Positions 8,389 to 16,922 of a stretch of DNA of 64,000 nt are shown here, one piece after another. The translations under genes and the position numbers were made by a program. How positions within the stretch are numbered: the stretch's first letter is position 1; each line of letters starts with the position of its first letter. The notes below the pieces were generated by a model, which saw nothing but the letters and a program-made list of their open reading frames with translations, ran no database searches and was not told the DNA's origin. Source of the DNA: Shinella kummerowiae. Lineage in GTDB: Bacteria > Pseudomonadota > Alphaproteobacteria > Rhizobiales > Rhizobiaceae. The stretch is taken from contig NZ_WUMK01000006.1 in NCBI RefSeq assembly GCF_009827055.1, positions 401,438-465,437 of the forward strand. Direction: 5' to 3'.

Positions 8389-8766
8389 TTATCCGCCTTC
8401 GGCCTCGCAGGTCCCGGCCATCGAGCCGAGCCCATCCGCGTGGAAGACTCCGCCGTGCAGGACCCCGGACACGGGCTCATTGCCAGCGTCCTTGAACTGC
8501 AGCTTGAAGATCCGGTACGGCGCGTCGTCCCATTGTCCCTTGGCTTCGCTCATGACGAGCGATCCCTCGACACAGCCCGAGCCCCGGCAGAAGGTTCCCT
8601 GCTTGGTCGCGAAATCCAGCCGCAAATCCGCCGGCATGGTGTTCTGCTCGCAGTCGCGCGTGCAGTCATAGATGACCTGTGCACGGCAATTGAAGACCGC
8701 CGGCCCATCGGCAGCGGAGACGGCACCTGCTGCCAGCCCGGCGAGAGCAAGAAGATAAGCACGCAT
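8389..8766 (-). CDS. Small secreted Cys-rich protein, unknown
   Basis: 125 aa from the ATG at 8766, two bases after the stop of the lysozyme gene. Residues 1-18 (MRAYLLALAGLAAGAVSA) are a typical Sec signal peptide. The mature part holds about seven cysteines, among them the clusters CTRDC and CRGSGC, suggesting a disulfide-bonded periplasmic protein. I do not recognise the family. Coupling to a peptidoglycan hydrolase gene suggests a role around cell lysis or as an inhibitor or immunity factor, but this is inference from position only. Confidence 0.7.
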   Translation of the reverse strand: MRAYLLALAGLAAGAVSAADGPAVFNCRAQVIYDCTRDCEQNTMPADLRLDFATKQGTFCRGSGCVEGSLVMSEAKGQWDDAPYRIFKLQFKDAGNEPVSGVLHGGVFHADGLGSMAGTCEAEGG

Positions 8767-8768
8767 CG

Positions 8769-9392
8769 TCAATCCCCCGTCGTATAGCTGATGGCGCCGT
8801 AATAGCTTTTGGCATAGCTGGCGACGAGATCCGCCCTCTCAAGCCCGTTTATGATGCGCCGCGCATTCCTCCACTCTTCCTTCGTAGCCGAAAAGTGACT
8901 GCTCAGTTTCTTGCCGGTGAAACTGCCGTTGATCATGCCCGTGAACATGATCGCAACGGCGGTCTGGAGATCCATTGCCAGCGTCGGATTAGCAACAAGA
9001 TCGATGCCAAGTGCCGTCGACATCTTCTCGTAGTTCGACTTGTGGGTCAGTTGCACCAATCCGCGCCCGAGCCAGCTCCTGCCCTTGCTGTCCTTGTGCC
9101 AATAGGGTGTGGATACCCATGGCAGCTTGCCCGCATTGAAGGCCTTGTCCAGAATGGCGATGGCCTTGTCGTCGGTGCTGGCGAAGGTTTCGCGCACGGC
9201 CTGCATGGTGCGGCCGGTTTCGTGATGCGCGGTGCCCAGCATATAGGCGAGCCAGCGGTCATCCGCGTCCGGCATTTCGCCTTCCCACTTGTCGAGGATC
9301 GCGGTCAGCCCGTCGACCTGGGATTGCTTCAGGCTTCCATCAAAAAGAACCGAACGCACCTGATTGAAGAAAAACGTCCTGTTGATACCCAT
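8769..9392 (-). CDS. GH19/chitinase-like peptidoglycan hydrolase (endolysin)
   Basis: 207 aa from the ATG at 9392, which has a very strong GGGAGG site; in-frame codons further upstream are unlikely. The sequence LAYMLGTAHHETGRTMQAVRE, with the acidic residue of HHETG as likely catalytic Glu, and 'SWLGRGLVQLTHKSNYEKM' match GH19-type phage lysozymes. The C-terminal 'NARRIINGLERADLVASYAKSYYGAI' also fits. No signal peptide is visible, so release would need a holin or another export path. It lies inside the GTA cluster, so a host-lysis role in GTA release is a reasonable inference. Confidence 0.78.
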   Translation of the reverse strand: MGINRTFFFNQVRSVLFDGSLKQSQVDGLTAILDKWEGEMPDADDRWLAYMLGTAHHETGRTMQAVRETFASTDDKAIAILDKAFNAGKLPWVSTPYWHKDSKGRSWLGRGLVQLTHKSNYEKMSTALGIDLVANPTLAMDLQTAVAIMFTGMINGSFTGKKLSSHFSATKEEWRNARRIINGLERADLVASYAKSYYGAISYTTGD

Positions 9393-9599
9393 TCCACCCT
9401 CCCTGGCCTGTTTTCGGCCACGACACAGCCATCGGCGAGGCCTGATGGCGCGCCGGTTGGAGACTTTTTGAACTGCCTGCAGATGCCTGGAACGGCTGAA
9501 GCGGGTACCGCACTTCAGCATTCACGCAATCAACCACAGAATGCGCCAGAATGCATCCAGAAAATGCAAGCGGGTGTCGAATCCAACCCTCGGCTCGCC

Positions 9600-11243
9600 T
9601 CAAATCCCCCGCACCCGCGGTTCGCCCTGTCGGTCGAGCACCAGCGCCGTCAGCGCCCAGACGAGCGCGTCGAGCCGGTCCGGCGAGCGGCCGGCGGAAA
9701 GCCCATCCGGCCCGAAGTCGCACATCTGGTCTTCCAGTTCGGGAAAAGCGCCCGCATGCCCCACCCGCCCCTGCTCGTAGAGGGCCGCCACCGGCTCGGC
9801 GCGCAGGTATTTGCCGCGCGTTGCCCGTACCGTCGAAACCGGCAGGTTGGCATCGATGCTTTTCAGCATCGCCGTCACCATGTCGCCGCCCTGGTTCACC
9901 TCGGCGACCACACGGTCGGCATCGAACCGCTTGAAGGCGCGCACCACAGCACTCGCCCAGCCCGCCGGGCTGGCGCCCGTCACCGAACAGTCGGCCAGAA
10001 CCACGCCGCGCCCGCTTTCGTCCATGCCCGCCACGACGATGCCGCAGACCGAAGCCGCGGATGCCGTCGCCGGCGGGTCGACCGCCACGACGATGCGCGA
10101 CAGCGGCCCCAGGCTTTTCAGCCGGATCGCCTCCAGCCGCGCCCGGTTCCAGAGTGCGTCCTCGCGATCGGCAATCAGTTCGCCATCCAGTTCCTGCCGG
10201 CCGAGCCGCGTGCCGCCGTAGCGGTCGGCCATGGCGGTCAGGAAGCCGGGCGACAGGTTTTTCGCATTGTCCGCCGTGCTGATGCGCCGCACTTGCGTGC
10301 GCGGATCGTCCGCCAGCGCCCGCAGCAGCGGCACCGGTCGCGGCGTCGTCGTCACCAGCACACGCGGATCGTCGCCCAGGCGCAGGCCGAACTGCAGCAT
10401 GTCCCAGGTCTCCTGCGCATGTTTCCATTTGCCGACCTCGTCGCACCAGGCGAGATGGAATTGTGGTCCGCGCAGGCTTTCCGGGTCTTCGGATGAAAAT
10501 ATCTGTCCGATCGATCCGTTCGGCCAGACCAGCCTCCGGCGCGATGCCTCGAAGTCCGGCCGCGACCGCCCGGCAATCCGGCAGATGCCCGAAACGCCGT
10601 CGATCATCACCTCACGCGCATCGCCAAGCGTTTCCGCCACCAGCGCGATGCGGCTATCCGGCCGCGCCAGAGCCAGCGCATGCACCCATTCCGCGCCGGC
10701 CCGCGTCTTGCCGGAACCGCGCCCACCCATCAGCAGCCACACCCGCCAGTCGCCGGGCGGCGGCATCTGCGCCAGCCGGCTTTGGAAGTGCCAGCGGTTC
10801 AGGCCGGAGCGGGTCGTCGGCAACACCCGCGCCACCGTTTCCCGCCGCTCGCCAGCCTCGTCGCCGCCAGCAATTGCCGATGCGCAGGCCCGAAACCCCT
10901 CTCCATCGATCGACGCTGAAGGTGTCTCAGGCGTTTCCACGCCCCCCTTCTCCCCGCCTGCGGGGAGAAGGTCCCGGCAGGGGGATGAGGGGCCATCGCC
11001 GCCAGCAGGGTCAACACCCCGGCTGCCAAGCCCGGCTTCCAGCGCATCGGCTTTCTCTTGCAAGTCCGTCCAGCCCCGCCGTTCATCGATCCCTGCGAAT
11101 TCCACAGCCGCTGTCGCAACAATCGCCTTGATCTTCTGCTCAAGCTGCTCGGCGGCCCGTCGCTGGTTACGGCCCGCTTTCCGCACGGGCGGCAACTTCG
11201 CCGCCAGGCCCGTTTTCCCGCATCCAGTCTTGTTTGGCGGCAT
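9600..11243 (-). CDS. terL: Terminase large subunit (GTA gp2-like); start uncertain
   Basis: The frame runs 547 aa from the ATG at 11243. Walker A is GGRGSGKT at residues 173-180 and the Walker B region is 'FHLAWCDEVGKW'. The nuclease part shows 'IVVAVDPPATASAASVCGIVVAG', 'VVAEVNQGGD' and 'DRLDALVWAL'. Homology to other GTA terminases is obvious only from about residue 148 (LNRWHFQSRLAQMPPPGDW). The first 140 residues are unusual: they overlap the upstream gene by 77 bp and include residues encoded by a palindromic repeat (10941-10995). The true start may be an internal codon. The protein cuts and pumps DNA into the prohead. Confidence 0.92.
   Translation of the reverse strand: MPPNKTGCGKTGLAAKLPPVRKAGRNQRRAAEQLEQKIKAIVATAAVEFAGIDERRGWTDLQEKADALEAGLGSRGVDPAGGDGPSSPCRDLLPAGGEKGGVETPETPSASIDGEGFRACASAIAGGDEAGERRETVARVLPTTRSGLNRWHFQSRLAQMPPPGDWRVWLLMGGRGSGKTRAGAEWVHALALARPDSRIALVAETLGDAREVMIDGVSGICRIAGRSRPDFEASRRRLVWPNGSIGQIFSSEDPESLRGPQFHLAWCDEVGKWKHAQETWDMLQFGLRLGDDPRVLVTTTPRPVPLLRALADDPRTQVRRISTADNAKNLSPGFLTAMADRYGGTRLGRQELDGELIADREDALWNRARLEAIRLKSLGPLSRIVVAVDPPATASAASVCGIVVAGMDESGRGVVLADCSVTGASPAGWASAVVRAFKRFDADRVVAEVNQGGDMVTAMLKSIDANLPVSTVRATRGKYLRAEPVAALYEQGRVGHAGAFPELEDQMCDFGPDGLSAGRSPDRLDALVWALTALVLDRQGEPRVRGI
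10941..10995. repeat. RIME-like palindromic repeat inside terL
   Basis: The block CCCCCTTCTCCCCGCCTGCG, followed by GGGGAGAAGGTCCCGGCAGG and GGATGAGGGG, shares its CTTCTCCCC/GGGGAGAAGG core and GATGAGGGG end with the intergenic repeats at 40286-40401 and 54984-55036. Here it lies within the open terminase frame and encodes about residues 83-101 without a stop or frameshift. Repeats of this type are normally intergenic. Confidence 0.75.
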
Positions 11244-11715
11244 GCAACCGTTCCTTCACCCGTGCCTCGACCAGCCGCTCGAACTCGTCCGCTAGCGCCG
11301 CCGCATCCTCCGGCTCGCCGCGCGCGGCTTCCGCCTCGGCCCATTCGTTGATCAGCGTGCGCTGCAGGCTGTCGATCTTTTCCAGCGTGCGCACGATCAG
11401 CGACACCGCCTCGATCGCCGCCTTGGCGTCGGTCTGCGCCACCTTGCGCGATGCATCGTCCTCGGCCGCGTCCGCATCCCGCTCGGCCAGCGCCTTCTGG
11501 CTCTGGAAGCGCTGGAACCGCTCGCGCAGCTCCTTCGTCATCTCCAGCAGCATCGCCTGCATGTCGAGGAACGGGTCGAGCGGCGCCTGCGCCTTGGTAT
11601 CAAGCACCAGCGCGGCCCCGCCCGAAAACACGGCCCGCCGCCCCGCCAGCCCGTCATAAACCGCCGGCTCCGGCGAGACGCCGAAAAGCCCGATATCGAT
11701 CGTCACCGCATCCAT
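11167..11715 (-). CDS. Probable small terminase subunit (GTA gp1-like)
   Basis: 182 aa from the ATG at 11715 (an upstream in-frame ATG at 11769 is possible). The middle (residues about 65-150) is a long charged coiled coil with 'AAIEAVSLIVRTLEKIDSLQRTL', a pattern seen in small terminase-like GTA gp1 proteins. The N-terminus MDAVTIDIGLFGVSPEPAVYDG is not recognisable. It is the first gene of the cluster and overlaps the long form of terL by 77 bp. Function as small terminase is inferred from position and coiled-coil pattern. Confidence 0.65.
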   Translation of the reverse strand: MDAVTIDIGLFGVSPEPAVYDGLAGRRAVFSGGAALVLDTKAQAPLDPFLDMQAMLLEMTKELRERFQRFQSQKALAERDADAAEDDASRKVAQTDAKAAIEAVSLIVRTLEKIDSLQRTLINEWAEAEAARGEPEDAAALADEFERLVEARVKERLHAAKQDWMRENGPGGEVAARAESGP

Positions 11716-11997
11716 GGCAAAACCCGCAAAAGAAAAGGCGCCCGGACCGAAGAGCCGAGCACCTGTCAATAAATTCCTATCATTCAGCCGTCGGGCACGC
11801 CCACGAATGGCCCAACCTCAGGAAAATCCAGCAACGCTGTTGGCCGCACCTTTCCGACTATGCCATAACCCTATCAAACCACCGCGACGCCGTCAAGGAC
11901 TATTTTCCTATTTTTGTGCACCCGTCCCAAAGCACTGAATCTTTATCATCGCGGCTTACAAGGAAATCATCGATCCGTCGCCGAGCGAAGACCAGAC
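11716..11997. promoter_or_regulatory. Divergent control region of the GTA cluster
   Basis: This 282-bp stretch separates the first GTA gene (leftward) from the unknown 346-aa gene (rightward). It is noticeably richer in A/T than its surroundings around 11765-11800 and 11865-11960, so it is the most likely site of the main GTA promoter and of binding by its activator. I could not assign -35/-10 boxes or a CtrA site with confidence. Confidence 0.5.
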
Positions 11998-13038
11998 ATG
12001 AGCCCCACCCCAACGCCCGCGGAAATCCTTCGTGCCGCCATGAAGGAGATTTCACCCACCACGCTAAGGCCGACGGATTCGAGACCGCAGTGTTCCGATT
12101 GGGCAGTGCCGGGTAGGAGGGCGCGCCTTTTTCTTCACGACACGTGGTCGAGGTCTCCTGCGCCTTGGGACCTGCCGAAAAATGATCTGCCCTGGCATAA
12201 TGACATGGCTCCGCGGCTCGATATGGGCGTGCTCACACTCCACGGAATCCACCTCAACTTCTGCATCTGGCGATGGATGAACGTGGTTCCCGCGCAAAGG
12301 TCCCGGATCGTCAGGACGTTTGCTTTTCCTTTGGATTTGCAGATGAACCTGGCCATCGAACAGATCAACTTCAGCGACATTCATCACCCCGCCGTCATGG
12401 ACCTGACGGAAGACGACGTCGAAGGCCTTGCGGACTTCATTCGTTTCACCATGCAGACATATCTGAAGGCCTGGACTGCAGGTAAGGTGGAACGGGCCGC
12501 ACGATACAATTGTCGCGCCGTCGGAAAGTTGCACGAAAACTGGCGAGACCCCCGCCCTAGTCTGGTGGCTTTGAACGAACAATTGTCATCCTACGCCCGG
12601 AGTTTCACACCAGCGCGCGTGCAACACCCCTTGCTGGGTCGGTATAAAATCGAAGGAGAAGGCTGGTATTGCAGCGCGACCCTGAAAGAAGAGCCGGACA
12701 TCTTCGTCATGATACCGGGAACAGACCGCGAAGACCCGCTATGTCATCACGGTAGAGTCCGAATTGGCTCTCAGGAAGTCCCGATCGACATCATTGAATT
12801 CTACGACGTCAAGCCGGTGGAAACCACGCTTGGCGAAAACGGAGACCCTATCGAAAGCTTTCGCCTCTACGCGATGATACATCCATTCAGCCAATCCGTT
12901 GAACCCATTCGAAGCCCGCCCGCCGGGATCGACATGTCCGGCGCCACGCGGGCCGTCCAGCACATGAAATGGGCATGGATTCAGCACCATCAGGCGCGAG
13001 CCCGGACAAACACCGTCATAGACGTCGTGATATTGTGA
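11998..13038 (+). CDS. Hypothetical protein of unknown function
   Basis: 346 aa from the ATG at 11998 (an ATG at 11914 in the same frame is possible; neither has a strong ribosome binding site). I do not recognise a family. Visible features: no signal peptide, no membrane segment, several Trp/His-rich stretches (DTWSRSPAPWDLPKNDLPWHND at about 45-65, 'LNFCIWRWMNVVPAQ' at about 85-100), and a mixed alpha/beta C-terminal half. Codon use is less GC-biased than in the neighbouring genes, suggesting later acquisition. It is divergent from the GTA cluster and followed by a short gap to the MmcQ/YjbR gene. Confidence 0.7.
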   Translation: MSPTPTPAEILRAAMKEISPTTLRPTDSRPQCSDWAVPGRRARLFLHDTWSRSPAPWDLPKNDLPWHNDMAPRLDMGVLTLHGIHLNFCIWRWMNVVPAQRSRIVRTFAFPLDLQMNLAIEQINFSDIHHPAVMDLTEDDVEGLADFIRFTMQTYLKAWTAGKVERAARYNCRAVGKLHENWRDPRPSLVALNEQLSSYARSFTPARVQHPLLGRYKIEGEGWYCSATLKEEPDIFVMIPGTDREDPLCHHGRVRIGSQEVPIDIIEFYDVKPVETTLGENGDPIESFRLYAMIHPFSQSVEPIRSPPAGIDMSGATRAVQHMKWAWIQHHQARARTNTVIDVVIL

Positions 13039-13125
13039 TCCGAGGCGGCCGACCCGGGCAGCGCCTATGCACCTCCGCACCACCTCTGCTTTCTGTTTTG
13101 CCGCCATTGTGCTACCCTCCACCCC

Positions 13126-13458
13126 ATGAAATCAAACGATCTCATCGCGATTGCGCTCGGCATGCCGGAAGCGCGGGAGAGCGCGCATTTTGGCAAGCGC
13201 GACTTCCGGGTGGGCGAGAAGATTTTCATGTCGTTGCCGCAGCCGGGCCGTGCGGTCCTGAAGTTGACGCCCGGCCAGCAGGCCATGGTGGTCGAAACCG
13301 ATCCCGGTCTGTGTGCGCCGGTGCCGGGCGGCTGGGGCCTCAAGGGCTGGACGTCGGTCTATTTCGACGGCGCGGACGACGAGCGCGTGCGCGACCTGAT
13401 CGGCACCGCCTGGCGCAACGTGGCGCCCAAGAAGCTGGCCGCCAGCCGCCTGAACTGA
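13126..13458 (+). CDS. MmcQ/YjbR family DNA-binding protein
   Basis: 110 aa. MKSNDLIAIALGMPEARESAHFGKRDFRVGEKIFMS followed by 'LKLTPGQQAMVVETDPG' and 'GWGLKGWTSVYFDGADDERVRDLIGTAWRNVAPKKLA' is the full MmcQ/YjbR layout (a compact CyaY-like DNA-binding fold). The usual length is about 110-120 aa. Cellular role is unknown in most bacteria. It converges on the YcgN-family gene with 7 bp between stops. Confidence 0.9.
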   Translation: MKSNDLIAIALGMPEARESAHFGKRDFRVGEKIFMSLPQPGRAVLKLTPGQQAMVVETDPGLCAPVPGGWGLKGWTSVYFDGADDERVRDLIGTAWRNVAPKKLAASRLN

Positions 13459-13465
13459 CGCCGCC

Positions 13466-13951
13466 CTATTTCCCCTCGCCCACTTCCAGCGGCCAGGTCA
13501 CGAGATAGTCCTCGTAGTCGTCCGTATCGATACCCTCTTCGCTGATCGTGCGCCCGCGCGCCGAAATGCCGGCCTGGTGCACGGTTTCCGGGTCACCGGA
13601 AACCAGCGGGTGCCACCAGTAGAGGTCGTGGCCATCGCGCACCAGCCGGTAGCCGCAGGTCGGCGGCAGCCAGCTGATCTTCTCGACGCTCTCCACCGTC
13701 AGCCGGATACAGTCGGGCACGGTCGCCTGCCGGTTTTCGTAGTCCGAGCATCGACAGCTCTCGCCGTCGAGCAGCACGCAGCGGATCGAGGTCCAGGCGA
13801 TTTCGCCCGTGTCCCAGTCTTCCAGCTTGTTGAGACAACAGAGCCCGCAGCCGTCGCACAGGCTCTCCCACTCCGCGTCGTTCATTTCGGCAAGCGTCTT
13901 CGTCTTCCAGAACGGCAGATCGCCGGGCTTTTCCGCATTGTTGCTCATCAT
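13466..13951 (-). CDS. YcgN/UPF0260 cysteine cluster protein
   Basis: 161 aa from the tandem ATG codons at 13951/13948. The Cys-rich core [15 protein letters not shown] (about residues 31-45), then '[15 protein letters not shown]' and 'VPDCIRL', is the diagnostic pattern of the UPF0260/YcgN family, which belongs to the wider CxxCxxxC zinc/iron-chelating domain group. '[23 protein letters not shown]' is also conserved. Function is not established; the cysteines suggest metal binding. Confidence 0.92.
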   Translation of the reverse strand: MMSNNAEKPGDLPFWKTKTLAEMNDAEWESLCDGCGLCCLNKLEDWDTGEIAWTSIRCVLLDGESCRCSDYENRQATVPDCIRLTVESVEKISWLPPTCGYRLVRDGHDLYWWHPLVSGDPETVHQAGISARGRTISEEGIDTDDYEDYLVTWPLEVGEGK

Positions 13952-14126
13952 GCCCGACCCCTGAACCCCTCGGGGCCAAAGGTCAAGGGCCATGGCCGCT
14001 AACCCTTTCCCGCAAATTCCGTTCTATCGCCGTCAAAAGACTGATATCGTCCCCGAATAAAGCGGTGGTGACAGGACGTTAACCGAATGCGGGCAGGTTG
14101 TGGCCCCCGCCAAGAGGTCCGCGATC

Positions 14127-16298
14127 GTGGAAGACGACGACCAAAAATCGACGAAGCCCCGCCGCCGCAAGCGGCATTTTCTTCTGCGCATCGATTCCTG
14201 GATCGACTCCACGGTCTGGAACGCCGGCTTCCGCCTGGCCGAAATCTGGGAGGAGATCACCATCTTCTCCCGCCGCTTCCACGCAAAAGGCTGGAAAAAG
14301 GCCGTCTTCGAGGTCGCCGGCGAAGGCATGAACCTCGGCACCGCCGGTTTCGTGCTGCTCTTGGCGCTGGCGCTGCCAGCCTTCGAGGAAACCAAGGGCA
14401 ACTGGCGCGCACAGAGCGATTTCGCCGTCACCTTCCTCGACCGCTACGGCAACGAGATCGGCCATCGCGGCATCATCCACGAGGATTCCGCGCCGATCGA
14501 CGAACTGCCCGATCACCTCATCAAGGCGGTGCTCGCCACGGAAGACCGCCGCTTCTTCAGCCATTTCGGCATCGATTTCCTCGGCCTTGCCCGCGCCATG
14601 AACGAGAATGCGCGCGCCGGCGGCGTGGTGCAGGGCGGCTCGACGCTCACCCAGCAGCTCGCGAAAAACCTGTTCCTGTCGAACGAGCGCACCCTCGAGC
14701 GCAAGATCAAGGAGGCCTTCCTCGCCCTCTGGCTGGAAGCGAACCTCTCCAAGAAGGAGATCCTGCGCCTCTATCTCGACCGCGCCTATATGGGCGGCGG
14801 CACGTTCGGCGCGGCGGCGGCGGCGCAGTTCTATTTCGGCAAGAACGTCACGGATGTGAACCTTGCCGAATCCGCCATGCTCGCCGGCCTGTTCAAGGCG
14901 CCGGCGCGCTATGCGCCCCACGTCAACCTGCCGGCCGCCCGCGCCCGCGCCAACGAGGTGCTGACCAATCTCGTGCAGGGCGGGCTGATGACCGAGGGCC
15001 AGGTGATCGCCGCCCGGCGCAACCCCGCCACCATCATCGACCGCAACGAGAAGACCGCGCCCGACTTCTTCCTCGACTGGGCCTTCGAGGAGGTGCAGCG
15101 CATCGCAAAACCCTTCGCCCAGCATTCGCTGATCGTCCGCACGACCATCGACATGGGCCTGCAGGCCGCCGCAGAAGAGGCCGTGGAAAGCGGCCTGCGC
15201 CAGTACGGCGAGAGCTACCGCGTCAAGCAGGGTGCGCTGGCGATGATCGAGAACGGCGGCGCCGTGCGCGCCATGGTCGGCGGGCGTGATTATGGCGAGA
15301 GCCAGTTCAACCGCGCGACACGGGCGCTGCGCCAGCCGGGCTCGTCCTTCAAGGCCTATACCTATGCCGCCGCCATGGAATCCGGCATGACGCCCGAGAC
15401 GACCATCGTCGATGCGCCGATCAGCTGGGGCGGCTGGTCGCCGCAGAACTATGGCCGCAGTTTCGCGGGCCGCGTGACGCTGATGACGGCGATGGCGAAG
15501 TCCATCAACACCGTGCCGGTGCGCCTTGCCAAGGACAAGCTCGGCACCAAGCGCATCGCGGAAATCGCCAAGGAAATGGGCGTCGAAACGCCGCTGCGCA
15601 CCGACAAGACCATGCCGCTCGGCACCTCGGAAGTCACCGTGCTCGACCAGGCGACGGCCTATGCCGTCTTCCCCGCCGGCGGTCTGCAGTCGCGCCGCCA
15701 CGGCATCAGCCAGATGCTCAATTACGACGGCGACATCCTCTACGATTTCGGCCGCGACGAACCGCCGGCCAAACGCATCCTGTCCGAGCAGGCGGATTCG
15801 TCGATGAACCGCATTTTCGTCACCATTCCGGTGAGCGGTACGGCGCGGCGCGGCGCGCTCGACCGCGGCATCGTCTCCGGCGGCAAGACGGGCACCACCC
15901 AGGCCTATCGCGACGCCTGGTATGTCGGCTTCACCGGCAACTACACCGCCGCCGTCTGGTTCGGCAACGACGACTACACCTCGACCAACAACATGACCGG
16001 CGGCTCGCTGCCTGCCATGACCTTCAAGCGCCTGATGGATTATGCCCACCAGGGCATCGAGCTGAAACCCATTCCCGGTATCGAGAACCCGCTGCCGGAC
16101 GGCACGAAGGCGACCGAGGTCGCCGCGACAACGGGCGACGAAAACCCGTTGCCGGCGCTGGTGCGTCCCCGCTCGCTCTCGGCCGATGTCACCAAGCTCT
16201 TGAAGGACATCACCCGCCAGTTCAATGAGGCCAAGCCACTGAAGGCGGACGGCCGCGTGGCCGCGCTTGACGGGGCTCGACCGAACCGGACAGAGTAA
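14127..16298 (+). CDS. Class A penicillin-binding protein (PBP1A family)
   Basis: 723 aa from the GTG at 14127, chosen for the AGAGG site 9 bp upstream (a GTG at 14100 is the alternative). A basic cytoplasmic tail is followed by a membrane segment at about residues 72-86. The glycosyltransferase domain has catalytic Glu139 in ATEDRRFF and GGSTLTQQLAKN. The transpeptidase domain has S406xxK409 (SSFK), S459xN461 (SIN) and K587TGT. It polymerises and crosslinks peptidoglycan in the periplasm. All catalytic motifs are intact. The two DUF1214/DUF1254 genes follow on the same strand. Confidence 0.95.
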   Translation: MEDDDQKSTKPRRRKRHFLLRIDSWIDSTVWNAGFRLAEIWEEITIFSRRFHAKGWKKAVFEVAGEGMNLGTAGFVLLLALALPAFEETKGNWRAQSDFAVTFLDRYGNEIGHRGIIHEDSAPIDELPDHLIKAVLATEDRRFFSHFGIDFLGLARAMNENARAGGVVQGGSTLTQQLAKNLFLSNERTLERKIKEAFLALWLEANLSKKEILRLYLDRAYMGGGTFGAAAAAQFYFGKNVTDVNLAESAMLAGLFKAPARYAPHVNLPAARARANEVLTNLVQGGLMTEGQVIAARRNPATIIDRNEKTAPDFFLDWAFEEVQRIAKPFAQHSLIVRTTIDMGLQAAAEEAVESGLRQYGESYRVKQGALAMIENGGAVRAMVGGRDYGESQFNRATRALRQPGSSFKAYTYAAAMESGMTPETTIVDAPISWGGWSPQNYGRSFAGRVTLMTAMAKSINTVPVRLAKDKLGTKRIAEIAKEMGVETPLRTDKTMPLGTSEVTVLDQATAYAVFPAGGLQSRRHGISQMLNYDGDILYDFGRDEPPAKRILSEQADSSMNRIFVTIPVSGTARRGALDRGIVSGGKTGTTQAYRDAWYVGFTGNYTAAVWFGNDDYTSTNNMTGGSLPAMTFKRLMDYAHQGIELKPIPGIENPLPDGTKATEVAATTGDENPLPALVRPRSLSADVTKLLKDITRQFNEAKPLKADGRVAALDGARPNRTE

Positions 16299-16322
16299 CC
16301 AGAAGCTGATTCCAACGGTCGA

Positions 16323-16922
16323 TTGCCCTTGTTCCGTACACCCCTCGTCATCGCCACAGCGCTCGCCGTCGCCTTCGGGCTCGGTATCCTGAGTTCGATC
16401 TATGCGCTGCGGGCGACGGTCGGCTTCGGCGCCATCGCGCTCGGCCCCTGGACCGCCTTCCCAACCGCGCAGACGATCGACGCCGACCCCTACGCGAAGG
16501 CCCACCGCGCACGCGACGGCAAGCTGCTGCTCGGCGGCGCCGAAGGCCTCACCTTCACCGCAGCGACGGACAGCGAGAACCGCTCGCTTGTCGAAAACTG
16601 CCGCTATGAGATCAAGGGCATCACGCCGCCCGCCCGCCTCTGGACGCTGCATGCGGCCGACCGCAACGGCAACCCGCTGCCGGGCACCCTGCCCGGCCTG
16701 CCGACTGGCATCAACGCCTGGTCGGTGCTGCGCAGCGCCGACAGCAGTTTTTCGATCCGCATCGCCGCAGCGGCCACGCCCGGCAACTGGCTTGCCGTGC
16801 CGGAAGGCAGGGCGCCGTTCCTGCTGGTCATGACCCTGCTCGACACGCCGACCGCCGGCAGCTCCGGCGTCATCGACCTCGCCATGCCCGGCATCACCCG
16901 GCTGGACTGTGCCGATGCGTAA
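16323..16922 (+). CDS. DUF1214 domain protein
   Basis: 199 aa from a TTG at 16323; no better start is visible, so the exact N-terminus is unsure. A membrane anchor or signal lies at residues about 7-27. 'GPWTAFPTAQTIDADPYAKAHRARDGKLLLGGAEGL' and 'ARLWTLHAADRNGNPLP' are the DUF1214 signature, normally the C-terminal half of DUF1254-DUF1214 proteins. Here the DUF1254-type half is encoded by the next gene, which overlaps it by 8 bp. Function is unknown. Confidence 0.85.
   Translation: MPLFRTPLVIATALAVAFGLGILSSIYALRATVGFGAIALGPWTAFPTAQTIDADPYAKAHRARDGKLLLGGAEGLTFTAATDSENRSLVENCRYEIKGITPPARLWTLHAADRNGNPLPGTLPGLPTGINAWSVLRSADSSFSIRIAAAATPGNWLAVPEGRAPFLLVMTLLDTPTAGSSGVIDLAMPGITRLDCADA

Noticed and set aside
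14079..16652. 857-codon frame antisense to the PBP gene
   Set aside because: Shadow of a gene with complete transglycosylase and transpeptidase motifs; no recognisable protein features.
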